Of a stretch of DNA of 64,000 bases, positions 1 through 11,894 are shown one piece after another. The notes beneath the pieces were generated by a model. It was not told the DNA's origin, ran no database searches, and saw only the letters and a program-made list of their open reading frames with translations. The stretch is from NCBI RefSeq assembly GCF_032362555.1, contig NC_083531.1, positions 5,146,001 to 5,210,000 of the forward strand, read 5' to 3'. Position numbers and translations under genes: made by a program. The DNA is from Amyelois transitella (lineage: Eukaryota > Arthropoda > Insecta > Lepidoptera > Pyralidae). Position 1 is the first letter of the stretch; each line of letters opens with the position of its first letter.

Positions 1-53
1 GCTAGAACCCCAAAACCGGGCAGAGATCCGCCCTGACCAACAGCGCCGTCCAT
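1..53 (-). CDS. First coding exon of a C2H2 zinc-finger gene, cut by the window edge
   Basis: Read on the minus strand this gives MDGAVGQGGSLPGFGVL, the same start as exon 1 of genes A to C. The coding start is the ATG at 53; another ATG lies directly upstream at 56. A splice acceptor of the form TTTGCAG precedes it by about a dozen bases, as in its relatives, so there is probably a 5' UTR intron. The rest of the gene, including its fingers, lies left of the window. It is the fourth copy of the tandem unit carrying A, B and C. Confidence 0.7.
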   Translation of the reverse strand, partial: MDGAVGQGGSLPGFGVL

Positions 54-1285
54 CATAAATAGTTATCTGCAAACATATAAATTATATAAATATGTATGTA
101 GTGTCAAACAACTCAGACAGGTTGTAAGTACTTATATAGGATGAAATATACACCTACCTCCAAAACCCCTTAATCGTGAAAATTAGTTGGGAGGTCACCA
201 CTTAAACACGTAACAAATGTGTTCAGTTCCTAAAACCTGATAAACGCGGGCGAGTGCGGAGGCCTAGATGAACGTACCTTGACCAAAACAGGAAGTCCTG
301 GTCCAGACGAAAAGTCTATAACTACGAGCTTTAATTAAGAGTTAGGAATGTGGGTGAAGCGAAAGAAGTGTACAGGGATCGTGGTAAGAGGAAGAAAGAT
401 GTAGTTTCTGATTTCCTCTCGGGGAAAGAGACGTGATTTTATGTATTTACGTACCTACTACGCTTTATCCACTAAGCAACTTGGTACTGTTGCAGTACGC
501 CACTCAAACCACACAGAATAGCGGTTAATTAATATTAGCCACTATCTTTATCGTTCACTTCGTTCACACGTTCGTTGGGAAAACTGTTACCTGACTGTGT
601 AATTAGATATTTAGTAGTAAGAATTTAATTTAGTTGGTCAAAATAGAATAAAATCATGACAAAAAGCCGAGAAAACACTTATATACGCACTATCTACTTC
701 AGTAGGGTTTAGTTTTAGTAAATAAACATATTCTTTTCCAAAGTATTAGAGTATAGGGTATCGACTTAAATTTTAATAATTTTGAAGGTAGTTTTAAGTT
801 ATCTGTCACTGTCACGCTTGCTGTCTGACATTGACAGACACTAAGGGCACGGCAGCGTGTCCCCGACTTTGTAGATCTGTCAGACTCATTGTCATTGCCA
901 TTCTCCTGTGTCAATATCAGCTGATTGCTGATTTAGCGTTTTATTTACGGCAGATATTTTACTAGTATTAACCATTTATCAATTTCGATACTAAGTTTTC
1001 TCTATTTAAGTACCGACGGCGCAAAAAATGGTAATTATGGATTTTAACAACGCCGTATCACTCGTCTGTAATAACTAGTTCGACAATCTGTGAATCTTGC
1101 GCAGTGGATTGAGACATTACTATTAAATAGCAATTAATTTACAGGTGTACGTTAGATCTTGAAGTAATTCAATGGAGATTACGATGTTCAAGATGTACAT
1201 TCAAAATTCTGTTCCTTACTTGAGGGTTTATAAAAACGTAATTAGGTATTTAAGATAATTTGAAGTAAATTATTGCATGTGAACG
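54..1285 (-). promoter_or_regulatory. Upstream flank of the tandem ZNF unit, first copy
   Basis: This block recurs at 6586-7863 (continued at 9224-9330), 14371-15530 and 20000-21120, always upstream of a minus-strand exon 1. It holds a conserved, partly inverted segment around 800-900 (CTGTCTGACATTGACAGACA) and the AGCTGATTGCTGATTTAG stretch near 920. Promoter or 5' UTR function is inferred from position. A 71-codon open frame here is kept in three copies but drifts in length, and I do not call it a gene. Part of 230-450 is related to rep-C. Confidence 0.5.
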
Positions 1286-1640
1286 AACACATAATATTTC
1301 GTAAGTCGTAAATTACCAATGAAGTAAGAATAGAGTCTGCCACAGATATAAGTATAAATTGAAATGTCTTGGACAGATAGGACACTCATTGGTTCACCTT
1401 TTAGTTTTCCCCTTTATATGCGTCTCGCTGTCGTCATTCCAAAATACAAATGTATAGCACAATTAGCGGACTTAATGCTTAAAGCATTATCTACCAGTCA
1501 ACCATTGGGTATGACAGAGAACTTTAAGTGTGGGTTCAAACTAAATAAATATATTTATACCTACACAAAATATAAAATAAAATAATTATAATAAACATAG
1601 ATACTACAATAAAGAAACAATATACATAAATTAATAAGTG
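1286..1640. other. No gene seen; AT-rich filler with a possible LINE 3'-end relic
   Basis: Nothing coding is convincing. A stretch near 1465-1510 (a GCGGACTTAATGC-like core, then CCAGTCAACC) resembles 2290-2330, so both are probably 3' ends of the same retroelement family. Confidence 0.3.
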
Positions 1641-1925
1641 CAGCGATTACCGAAATGAGTGAAAAGGCAGAAAGGTATCAAATACCCACGCGACTGAAGA
1701 GAAACCCGTATACCCGTGATTTGAAACTAGCACGACTTGGGGATGCCCTGATGGACTCGGGAAGTGAATTCCAAAGCATAACAGCCATATCGGCGAAGGA
1801 ATTGGAGGCAAAACCTGTACGGTGAAAAGGGGTAGCAAGAGCTAACTTATTTGAAGAACGTAGAATTCTTTCGAGAGTGGAACTTAATAGTGGGAAGTCT
1901 TTTTTATGATAGTCCTGGGGCAAGC
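1640..1925 (-). pseudogene. 5'-truncated non-LTR retrotransposon, C-terminal reverse-transcriptase ORF fragment
   Basis: The minus-strand reading contains HRT..A.NSF followed by LWNSLPESIR and SFKSRV. This is the usual end of insect non-LTR retrotransposon ORF2 proteins (a LWN.LP.SIR block followed by FK). Only about 80 codons remain, without reverse transcriptase or endonuclease motifs. A separate plus-oriented tail with AATAAA and TTGAAT repeats follows at 1985-2040, so at least two element ends abut here. Confidence 0.6.
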
Positions 1926-2205
1926 TGATTATTGAGAATGTTATAGAGCTGACATCTTTATTATTTTTATATCTTTTATACCTGTGTACTACAATAAATA
2001 TTTTTGAATTTGAATTTTGAATTTGAAATTTGAATTTGACATAAAATGTGAAGACTTCTTCGGTTACGGAGAGACATTTTAGCCGAGAACGATATTCAGA
2101 AATATGATCGTATTTCCGAAGGCAGAATATAAACCTGATACAATTGTTAAGAAGACGTTCTAATTTGTTGAGATTAGTTATTGTTATTATTACTATTATT
2201 GACTG

Positions 2206-2520
2206 ATAGAGATAGATAGATAGATAAACTCTTTATTGCACCATAAGAGAAAACATACAAAACAACACAAAGCAGATATACATGGTACAAAGGCGGACTT
2301 ATCGCTAAAGCAATCTCTTCCAGTCAACCTTTGGGTGGAAGGAAACCAAACAGGAGATCGGCGTTGGCGCAGAGTAAGATAAATAAATGTTTGAACATAA
2401 TAAAATACATACAGAATATATATCTATGTATATATAATACATATAAATACATACAAATACGCATAAATAGATAATAATAACATATACTTAGGATAGAGTA
2501 GAAAGATAATGAGACCTAAC
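2206..2520 (-). repeat. Retroelement 3' end with (ATAG)n tract, then AT-rich filler
   Basis: GATAGATAGATAGATAAAC is followed by TCTTTATTGCACC, which on the minus strand gives a polyadenylation-like GGTGCAATAAAGAG and a tetranucleotide tail. This is a common signature of a non-LTR 3' terminus in minus orientation. No coding sequence survives. Confidence 0.45.
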
Positions 2521-2619
2521 GAGAGTAGCGAGATTGACTGTTGTCACTTTTGTGACGTAGAGATGTCGCCACATATTCATTGTTGGTCCACAAACCCAAC
2601 TATCGATAGTTGAGTAAAC

Positions 2620-3870
2620 CCGTGGAAGTGGACTAGGTATCGGTCGGCAACACTAAACAGGGAGATGGAGAAGAGAGAAGTTAAAACCAGATTGGAAAGA
2701 TCAATATTTATTATCTGCACTTACACTTTATGAAGGTAATGGGGTCGTGAGAGTCGGCGAGCAGCCCGCTTAGAGATAACACGACCTTACCTTAGGGCTC
2801 GTGCAGCGTGCGGCCGACTAGCGACCAGCGACTGAGTTACGGTTCTGAAGGAGGTTCACGTGATTTTATACATCGTTAACGATAGAAATTATGCCAGATA
2901 CCAACGAAGCAATCTCAGCTATAGATGCGGTTGTAAGTTTGTTTGTTGTTTGTTAGTTTGTTTGTCATCAGTTTTTCCAGTGAACTAACTCAAATTGCAA
3001 CATTGTAAATTTGAATTGACTTTGAGGGAGTCTTGACTAAATAATTTATTATATAATCCGATATTTTGTAGCTGCAGCCGCCAATCATTATCTTATGACA
3101 TTCGAATCAAAAAGTCAGATTATCTATTCGAGAACCACGATGTACAGACATACAAACAAACAGTCAACATCCAACTTCCTGTAGTTTTTGTCAATAGATC
3201 GTTGCATTTCCGCTATTAAATACCCACCATTAAAATTTATATAAAAGTTTCATTTCCGTGTGTGGTAGCTAGCTGCAATATATAGTATAGCTAAGTCTGT
3301 GACGGTCTTAAATCGCAAGTCTGGCAACACAGACTGGTGTGCAGCGCAGGTCGTATGAATGTTCGCTAGTCGTCGGTCGGTGGCACACTGCAGTTCGCCG
3401 TTTAATTACACAAGTTCAATCCAGTCTGTCCGAATCGGTCAGACTGAGGTCGGCCGAAGTCCGCTGCACGCTGCACAAATCCTTAGGGAAAAAGAAGGAC
3501 GTCCGCCGTCGCGAGTCTCTTCATATAAGGGTGAGGCGCAGGACTGACACAGACACGACGTCACAAGTTCCTTTCTTGTATCGTCAACCCGAGCGCAGGA
3601 TGTGCCTGTGATTACGGTCTTATAATGAGTCAGTGAGGCAATGACACGAAGTAAATTCCGCCTCGCGACGTTGTAACAGTGCCAAGTCCTGCGCCGTCCT
3701 TCACATAAGCCCAAATAAAATTTCAGTTGGCAACTATATCTCCCATTCATAATTATAAATTGTAATACATAAATAATAAATAAATAGAGCCACAGTTTTT
3801 CAATTGCCTGTATGATCTAAGATGGACTGTGAAATTACTATTCTGAGTTCATAATTAATGACACAGATTC
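2620..3870. repeat. Conserved 3' flank of the tandem ZNF unit, copy A
   Basis: The block from AAGTGGACTAGGTATCGG to the stop codon of gene A is repeated at 10660-11890 and 16860-18320 with high identity. It contains a GC-rich core (about 3310-3620) with several short open frames that shift between copies. I treat those frames as chance. It lies beyond the 3' end of the minus-strand genes, so it holds 3' UTR and intergenic DNA and could carry an unrecognised transcript or insulator. Confidence 0.55.
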
Positions 3871-3876
3871 ATAGAT

Positions 3877-6585
3877 TTATAAACCAGTATGATTTCTACG
3901 GTGTTTAGTTAAATATCTCTTCACCTTAAATCGACGTTGACACACGTCACATTCATAAGGTTTTTCACCAGTATGAGTTCTAAGGTGTCTTTTTAACTTA
4001 CTCCTCTCATTAAATCTGAGTTGACACACGTCACATTTATAAGGTTTTTCACCAGTATGAGTTCTAAGGTGTCTTTTTAACTTACTCCTCTCATTAAATC
4101 TGCGTTGACACACGTCACATTCATAAGGTTTTTCACCAGTATGAGTTCTAAGGTGTCTTTTTAACTTACTCCTCTCATTAAATCTGAGTTGACACACATC
4201 ACATTTATAAGGTTTTTCACCAGTATGAGTTCTAAGGTGTCTTTTTAACTTACTCCTCTCATTAAATCCGCGTTGACACACGTCACATTCATAAGGTTTT
4301 TCACCAGTATGAGTTCTAAGGTGTCTTTTTAACTTACTCCTCTCATTAAATCTGCGTTGACACACGTCACATTCATAAGGTTTTTCGCCAGTGTGAGTTC
4401 TCCTGTGTTTTGTTAAATCACTCTTCTGAACAAATCGATGTTGACACACGTCACATTCATAAGGTTTTTCACCAATATGAGTTCTAACGTGTCTTTTTAA
4501 ACTACTCCTCGTATTAAATCTGCGGTGAGACACGTTACATTCATAAGGTTTTGCGCCAGTGTGAGTTCTACGGTGTTTTAATAAATTACTCTTTACATTA
4601 AATCGACGTTGACACACGTCACATTCATAAGGTTTTTCACCAGTATGAGTTCTAAGGTGTCTTTTTAACTTACTCCTCTCATTAAATCTGCGTTGACACA
4701 CGTAACATTCATAAGGTTTTTCGCCAGTGTGAGTTCTATAATGTCGGTCAAAATCTGATTTAAATTTAAAACGTCTATCACAAACATCACATTGGAGTGG
4801 ACCCTGACCACTCCGTGACGCTGACTCTCGTCGAGACTCGCGCTGTGTCCTGTTGGTTGTACTTCCTGCACCTGGTTGCCGTTTGTCAGCTCCCGATGTG
4901 TCAGCTGACGCAGTATCTGTGATTAATCAGCCGACTTGAGAAGAAAGCATAGGTTAAACATAAATAAATACAAATATTAAAACCTACTTCAAATTCAAAC
5001 AACAAAATGCTAAAATTCTTTGAACATATTTTATTTAATTTAGACGGTTTTCTTCCCCTGGCTTTAGTCGAGGTTGCATCCTCATCACTCTGGAGAGGGG
5101 CCCGAGCTATGTCTTTCACCATGGACCCTAGATTGGGTGAGTCAGGTTTTTACACGAAGCGACTCCAAATCAAATCAAATCATCTTTATTGTGGTACACA
5201 TGTTTTACATAGATCTTAAATATATAATAATAAATGTTTCAATGTGTCCTATTCTTAACAGAACGTACAATATAGGTATAGCTGTTATTGTGGATCTAAT
5301 TCATAAATTAATATTAGAAATTAAAATTATAATAAGTTCTTCAAATAATCCATAATAATAGCATTAAGATTCATTAAGTATTCAATTAAATTAGTCAACA
5401 TTTAAGTGAAGAATATAAAAATAAAAAATTGTTCAAAGAAAATTACTCACATTAAAAAAAAAATTATCTGTCAAAAATTCTTTTATACTATACTAACATT
5501 TGTCAATCAGGATATTCTTTAATTTGGTTTTAAAAGGGTTATTATTAAGGTCTTTTAAAGAGTCAGGCAACTTATTATATAACTAGAGGCCGCCCGCGAC
5601 TTCGTCCGCATGGAAACCCTATCAATCCCGCGGGAACTCCGGGATAAAAAGTAGATTATATATATTATTCTGGGTCTTCAGCTACCTACATATCAAATTT
5701 CATCATAATCGGTTCAGTAGTTTTTGCGTAAAGAGTAACAAACATCCATACTGACATACTCACAAACTTTCGCATCTATAATATTAGTAGGATTTATTTG
5801 AATTTACATCAATTACATAGCTGTCATTTGCGTTTTGTTATTCCAAGTCTGATTCTTTTTTTTATACCACGTTTTACAGTGACTGACGTTTCATGTCAAG
5901 TCACACGGGAACGCTGTCGAACGGGATAAAAAGTATCCTATGTCCGTCTCCTGGCTCTAAGCTACCTCCCTACCATTTTTTAACCAAATCTGTTCTGCCG
6001 ATCTTGAGTTATAAGTGGTGTAACTAACACGACTTTCTTTTATATATATATATATAATAATATAATATATAATATAATAAATAATAATAATATAGATATA
6101 GATTTTGGACCCAAGACATAAACAGTTCGACTATATCCATCCTCCCACTGACCCCCGCGACCTTTGCAGGTAAACCTAATATCTAGTAGCCTCATTGTGT
6201 AGGTTTCCTCACGATGTTTTCCTTCACCGTAAACGCATCGGCTAGTATTCAAACTAATGTACTTTTAAAACTTGTAAATTTGTAAATAGTCATTGGTACA
6301 CGGCCGAGGTAAAGGTGCCGTCATAGTATTCAATATTCACGTCATGGATGTTCAGAAATGACACGTGTGGTGGCTGCGGGATGGACAATGTGGGTATGTG
6401 GACATATGCCCAACAATATGCCAGGCACAATGCAGCTCACAAATCAAATGTTATGTGGCTATTGCGCTTTATTTAAACTTACCACATTGTTCATCCTTTA
6501 TTACAATATAATGCGGCGGATAGGCAAAGATAGATAGATCCCCACAGCCGGGCAGAGATCCGCCCTGACCAACAGCACCGTCCAT
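3877..6585 (-). CDS. Gene A: C2H2 zinc-finger protein, 11 fingers
   Basis: Probable nuclear DNA-binding protein. Exon 1 is 6483-6585 (MDGAVGQGGSLPGCG..., donor GTAAGT, leaves in phase 1). The last exon is 3877-4916 (acceptor ATCACAG, phase 1). The join is in frame and gives 380 aa. The linker [12 protein letters not shown] and a basic stretch precede 11 fingers joined by TGEKPY linkers. Finger 4 has Ser for its second Cys (CNVS), so it should not bind zinc. Fingers 2 and 6-10 share almost the same helix (NERSKLKR), a sign of recent finger duplication or conversion. The 126/135 nt exon 2 of genes D to H is not seen. The ATG is preceded by a TTGCAG acceptor, implying a 5' UTR intron. Tandem copies are B and C. 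Its DNA target cannot be stated. Confidence 0.85.
5167..5580 (-). pseudogene. 5'-truncated non-LTR element, ORF2 tail
   Basis: The minus strand reads YNKLPDSLKDLNNN then PFKTKLKNIL near 5580-5500. This matches the C-terminal block of CR1/Jockey-like ORF2 (compare YNKLPEAIK in the LINE at 8043). The 3' end near 5170 has repeated CAAAT units. It lies inside the rep-B copy, so it inserted later. Confidence 0.6.
5583..5792 (-). mobile_element. Hel-1: short Helitron-like element
   Basis: On the minus strand it starts TCCTAC next to a flanking A and ends GCGGCCTCTAG next to a flanking T. TC at the 5' end, CTAG at the 3' end and an A|T target without duplication are Helitron hallmarks. Copies at 49535-49746, 52213-52424, 54635-54831 and 63775-63982 share both ends. 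Non-coding, about 210 bp. Confidence 0.6.
6043..6100. repeat. AT microsatellite
   Basis: (TA)n grading into TAA and TAATA units in the intron of gene A. Confidence 0.8.
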
Positions 6586-7863
6586 CACTGATAGTTATCT
6601 GCAAGCATATAAATTATAATATATCTATGTAGTGTCAAACAACTCGGGCAGGTTGTAAATACTTATGTAGGTTGATATACATACCTACCCCCAAAACCCC
6701 TTACTCGTGAAAATTATTTGGGAGGTCACCACTTAAACACGTAACAAATGTGTTCAGTTCCTAAAATCTGATAAACGCGGTCGAGTGGGAAGGCCTAGAT
6801 GAACGTCCCTTGACCAAAACAGGAAGTCTTGGTCCAGGTGAAAAATTAAGAGTTATGAATGTGGGTGAAGCGAAAGACACTACATACTTTGACTTTTACT
6901 AAGTAAGTACTATAATGTTAATCATGCTGAGTACACTTGTTTTTGGTTTTACAACTGGCCATGTTTCTATTTCTATTGTTTATATTTATATTAAGTTTTG
7001 TTGTAAAACTGTTTTGTGTACCTAATAAATAAATAAAAAAATAAAGAAAGAAGTGTACAGGGATCGTGGTAAGAGGAAGAAAGATGTAGTTTCTGCCTTC
7101 CTCTCTGGGAAAGAGACGTGATTTTATGTATTTACGTACCTACTACGCTTTATCCACTAAGCAACTTGGTACTGTTGCAGTACGCCACTATAACCACACA
7201 AAATAGCGATTAATTAATATTAGACACTATCTTCATCGTTCACTTCGTCCACACGTTCGTTGGGAAATCTGTTACCTGACTGTGTAATTAGATATTTAGT
7301 GGTAGGAATTTAATTTAGTTGGTTAAAATAGAGTAAAATCATGACAAAAAGCTGAGAAAACACTTATATACGCACTATCTACTTCAGTAGGTTTTAGTTT
7401 TAGTAACATATTCTATTCTACAGTATTAGAATATCGGGTATCGACTTAAATAATAATAATAATTTTGAAGGTAGTTTTAAAAAGATATCTGTCACTGTCA
7501 CACTTGCTGTCTGACATTGACAGACACTAAGCGACTTTGTAGATCTGTCAGACTCATTGTCATTGCCATTCTCTCTTGTGTCAATATCATTTGATTGCTG
7601 ATTTAGTGATCTGTTTACGGCAGATATTTTACCTGTATTTACCATTTACCAATTTCGATAAGAAGTTTTCTTTATTTAAGTACACACGGCGAAAACATAG
7701 TTAATTATGAATTTCAACAACGCTGTATCACTCGTCTGTAAGAACTTGTTCAACTATCTGTGAATCTAGCACAGTGGATTGAGACATTACTATTAAATAG
7801 AAATTAATTTACACCCACGTACACCTGGTACGTTAGATCTTGAAATAATACAATGGAGATTAC
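6586..7863 (-). promoter_or_regulatory. Upstream flank of gene A
   Basis: Second copy of the flank block. It carries the conserved acceptor GCTTGCAG 13 bases before the ATG of gene A. At 6880-7045 it contains a 165 bp insertion ending in an AATAAATAAATAA tail and flanked by GAAAGA on both sides. That is a short retroposon missing from the other copies. Confidence 0.5.
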
Positions 7864-9223
7864 AATTCAAATTCAAAAATTCAAAATTCATTTATTCCTT
7901 AAAAATATGTGTACATAGAGGTGGTCAATAAAATATGGTGTCAAACATACTTTGCCATCTGAGGCGTAGGAAATAACATTATGTCAAATATAAATTAATA
8001 TAGTTCACACATTGTCAATTAATAATATTTTGTACAGTTGACCTATAGGAACTCCTTAACGCTATAATTACATTCCTTCAGTAAATATTCATGAACTGCA
8101 TTTTTGAATCTTCGGTATGGCAAACATTTTATTGCTTCAGGTAACTTATTATAAAGCTTTATACACATTCCGTAACAATTATTGAAATACATTTTTGTCC
8201 GTGGTACGTGACCGTGTACTAGTCTATCTCCACGTCTTGTGTTACGGGGATATATGTCAGATGCCTTCTGAAAAAGTGACAAATTCAGTTTAACAAATTT
8301 CACTATCTCTAAAATATATATACATGGCAGTGGAAGTATTTTAAATTTTTGAAAAAGAGGTTTACATGATATAAATGGAGCCACTCCTGCAATGGCTCTA
8401 ACACATTTTTTTTGTACAAGAAAGGCTTTGTTGATGTCGACATTGTTTCCCCATACAATAACACCGTATCTAAGCACCGACTCAACATAACCATAGTACG
8501 CAAAAAGAGTACATTCCAGAGAAGCTATTTTCCGCAATCTGGATAAGACATATACATATTTATTTAGTTTGCAGCAGATGTTGTTAATATGTGTTTTCCA
8601 ATTAAAATTGTCGTCAATAGTAATACCTAAGAATGTTAAAATATTAGCCTGATTTAAAAGTTGTCCGTCATACTCTATATTTATTTCTTTATTTCTATTC
8701 AAACCTTTATTAAAATGCATATAGTTTGTTTTACTTAAATTAACAGAAAGATTATTTTCACTTAGCCACTTTATGACATCCTTTACGGCCATGTTTACTT
8801 CATGTTCATGTTCTGCCGATGTCTTTTCATTACCTTTTATTATTAATGAGATGTCATCAGCAAACAAAATAATTTTATGTTTTATTATACCTGGAAGATC
8901 ATTAATAAAAATTATGAAGAGAAGTGGACCTAAGACACTTCCTTGAGGTACCCCAAATTTATTCGTTCTATAATATGATCTACATTGCTGCTTTACTTTT
9001 TCATCATTTATATATTCTATCTCAACACATTGTTGCCTATTTTTCAAATACGTTTGTAGCCAATTTAAAGTGTTTCCCCTAATACCATATTTTTCTAATT
9101 TGTGAAGTAATAGATCATGTGGTACCATGTCAAAAGCCTTTGACATATCAAAAAAGAATACAGTAGTTTTCATTTGTATGTCAATATTATAAATGGTATC
9201 ACTTACTAATTCAAAAACAGCAA
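7864..9223 (-). mobile_element. 5'-truncated non-LTR retrotransposon
   Basis: The insertion is seen by comparing the upstream flank of gene A with its copies: GGAGATTAC on the left continues at AATGTTCAAGATGTAC on the right. Both ends carry ACAA, a likely short target duplication. The 3' end is on the left, with an AATTCA-repeat tail at about 7866-7890. It is absent from the other tandem units, so it arrived after they duplicated. Confidence 0.8.
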
Positions 9224-9242
9224 CAATGTTCAAGATGTACAT
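8043..9242 (-). pseudogene. Reverse transcriptase C-terminal region of that element, 399-codon ORF
   Basis: Motifs in order: FDMSKAFD.V.H (RT motif A) near residues 30-40, GVPQGSVLGPLLF (motif B) near 100, and FADD in place of the usual YADD near 130, followed by the LRYGVIVWGN, RAI and YNKLPEAIK blocks. It fits the CR1/Jockey group. The endonuclease and N-terminal RT are missing through 5' truncation. The first six or so codons (MYILNI) come from host flanking DNA, so the apparent start is an accident. Confidence 0.85.
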
Positions 9243-9345
9243 TCAAAATTCTGTTACTTACTTGAGGGTTTATAAAAACGTAATTACGTATTTAAGATAA
9301 TTTGAAGTAAATTATTGCGTGTGAACGAACACATAAACGCAATAG

Positions 9346-10538
9346 GTTTCGGAAATAAACGGAAAAAACAAATTCCGCTGGAGTGACGCTGTTGCGGCTT
9401 GTTGTGTTCCGGTGTTAAATGGAAGCGCTAAGAAGTTCACTGAAAGCTGCATTTAGGTCGCCTTGGTATACTTAGCCGTGCTGTGCCGTGTGGTTTCCGG
9501 CACCAATACAAAAAAGAACTGGTCTACTCCATCTCTTTCCCATGGGTGTCGTAAAAGACGACTAAAGGATAGGCTTACAAACTTGGGATTCTTTTTAAGG
9601 CGATGTGTTAGCAACTTGTCACTATTTGAATCTCAATTCTATTTGTTGGCTCTGTCTACCCCGCAAGGGATATAGACGTGATCATATGTTTGTATGTATG
9701 GTATTCTTAACAGATATAATAAGTTTCAGGAAAGTTCGTTCACGCATCTATCAGTTATTTCAGTCAAAGAGTCAGCACGACTGTACGGTAAACAAGAGTA
9801 TAAAGACATGCCCATTTAAGAATGTCGTTGAAATGTATGAATCCGTCGCTTTTTTGTGCCAATTCGAATTTGGTCGGTTAGCTAGTAATTTAGGTTGTTT
9901 CGTTTTTTGTATATATCTAGATAAATGCGCATCATCTGGAGCTGATATTTTTAGGACATGTATTTCCAAGTAAGCATTAATTTGTTATGTGTACATAAGT
10001 ATATATCTTTGGTTGAATAGTTTCTTTGCATCGGATATGACATTATTCGATTTCAGTCAAAGTGAAATTACTGATTGATGCGTGAACTACCTTTCCTGAA
10101 ACTTATTATATTTGTTAAGAATACCAAGGCGACCTAAATGCAGCTTTCAGTGAGCTACTTAGAGCTTCCATTTAAGCTCTAGAAGGTTTTATCAATTACT
10201 TCTAGCATTTCCGATTACTCCTAAACAGTAGATATTTTTGACAATATAATTAATTCACAAATTAGCACTAATTGAGCACTAATTACCTGTGTTTAAGTAA
10301 CGGTCGCACATTCAATGGTTTTCGAGATACAGCTTTCTGCAAAACGTGACTCCATCAGGAAACTAAACAACTCTAAAACCCTATGACGCACAAATTCAAT
10401 TTTTGCTGCACTTTTTTGCTGAAATATAAGCTATCAGCTGATATTCATTACTTGCTTCTCCGGCCCCAGCAAGAAGAATCTTCCTGCTGGAACAGCGTTA
10501 CTCAAGCAGAATTTGTTTCTTCCGTTTTTTTCCGAAAC
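9346..10538. mobile_element. Long-inverted-repeat DNA element, copy in unit B
   Basis: The left end GTTTCGG...AAACGGAAAAAACAAATTC is mirrored at the right end (GAATTTG...CCGAAAC) for about 50 bp. A second inverted pair lies inside (9437-9470 plus 9702-9770 against 10060-10153), with GCTGCATTTAGGTCGCC on one arm and its complement on the other. A rep-A copy splits the left inner arm. No transposase frame was found. The same element sits at 15540-16750. Confidence 0.6.
9485..9700 (+). repeat. rep-A short retroposon, full length
   Basis: Head GCCGTGTGGTTTCCGGCACC, middle GTCGTAAAAGACGACTAAAG, tail TATGTTTGTATGTATG. It interrupts the left arm of the long-inverted-repeat element, so it is younger than that element. 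It is shared with unit C, so it is older than the B/C duplication. Confidence 0.7.
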
Positions 10539-10599
10539 GGTTATGTGCACAAATTGTATATTTCGCGCACATTTACACGAGATAATGCTATAATTATTT

Positions 10600-11890
10600 A
10601 GAGGGAGGAGGGAGAGGAGGGTCTAGAACTGGGAGGAAGGAGGGTCTGGAGTCACGCTCACGAAGTGGACTAGGTATCGGTCGGCAACACTAAACAGGGA
10701 CATGGAGAAGAGAGAAGTTAAAACCAGATTGGAAAGATCAATATTTATTATCTGCACTTACACTTTATGAAGGTAATGGGGTCGTGAGAGTCGGCGAGCA
10801 GCCCGCTTAGAGATAACACGACCTTACCTTAGGGCTCGTGCAGCGTGCGGCCGACTAGCGACCAGCGACTGATTTACGGTTCTGAAGGAGGTTCACGTGA
10901 TTTCATACATCGTTAACGATAGAAATTATGCCAGATACCAATGAAACAATCTCAGTTATAGTTGCGGTAGTAAGTTAGTTTGTTTGTTAGTTTGTTTGTC
11001 TTCAGTTTTCCCAGTGAACTAACGTTTGTAAATTTGAATTGAATTTGAGAGAGCCTTGACTAAATAATTCATTATGTAATCCGATATTTTGTAGCTGCAG
11101 CCGCCAGTCTTTATCTTATGACATTCAAACAAAAAATCAGTTTATCTATTCGAGGACCACGATGAACAGACAAACAAACAGTCAACATCCAACTTCCCGT
11201 GGTTTTATGTCAATAGATCGTTGCTAAAGTCACCCGCATTTCCGCTATTAAACACACAACATTAAAATATATATTATAGTTTCATTTCCGTGTGTGGTAG
11301 CTAGCTACAATATATAGTATAGCTAAGTCTGTGACGGCCTTAAATCGCAAGTCTGGCAACACAGACTGGTGTGCAGCGCAGGTCGTATGAATGTTCGCTA
11401 GTCGTCGGTCGGTGGCACACTGCAGTTCGCCGTTTAATTACACAAGTTCACTCCAGTCTGTCCGAATCGGTCAGACTGAGGTCGGCCGAAGTCCGCGGCA
11501 CGCTGCACAAATCCTTAGGGACGCAGTGCTGGCAAAAAGAAGGACGTCCGCCGTCGCGAGTCTCTTTATATAAGGGTGAGGCGCAGGACTGACACAGACA
11601 CGACGTCACAAGTTCCTTTCTTGTATCGTCAACCCGAGCGCAGGATGCGCCTGTGATTACGGTCTAAAAGTGAGTCAGTGAGGCAATGAGTCGTAACAGT
11701 GCCTAGTCCTGCGCCGTCTCAAACTCAAAATATTTATTGCATAACCTTCACATAAACCCAAATAAAATTTTAGTTGGCAACTATGTCTCCCATTCATAAT
11801 TATAAATTGTAATACATAAATAATAAATAAATAGAGCCACAGTTTATCAATTGCCTGTATGTTCTAAGATGGATTGTTAAATTACTCTTC
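10600..11890. repeat. 3' flank of the tandem unit, copy B
   Basis: Second copy of the 2620-3870 block. It starts with a purine-rich GGGAGGAGG tract (10603-10650) and carries a small insertion relative to copy A near 11520 (ACGCAGTGCTGGCAAAAAG). No gene is supported. Confidence 0.55.
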
Positions 11891-11894
11891 TGAC

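Larger units (their letters stand above)
5045..6310 (-). repeat. rep-B SINE in intron of gene A, split by insertions
   Basis: Sequence at 5050-5166 and 6130-6310 matches the two halves of the uninterrupted copies at 12595-12850 and 19495-19745. The plus-oriented copy at 26225-26590 carries a GGTTCAAATCC B-box, so the family looks tRNA-derived. About 960 bp of other elements split this copy. Confidence 0.6.

Noticed and set aside
699-914. Small protein conserved in three tandem units (also 7418-7645, 14929-15147)
   Set aside because: Conservation is explained by DNA duplication, the ends differ between copies, and no splice or domain evidence supports it.
3339-3611. Overlapping plus-strand ORFs in the GC-rich flank (also 11371, 17566)
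   Set aside because: Length and frame change between the copies; two frames overlap; no recognisable domain.
4665-4871. Minus-strand ORFs overlapping the start of the finger exons (also 12209, 19109)
   Set aside because: Wrong frame over the true linker and first finger.
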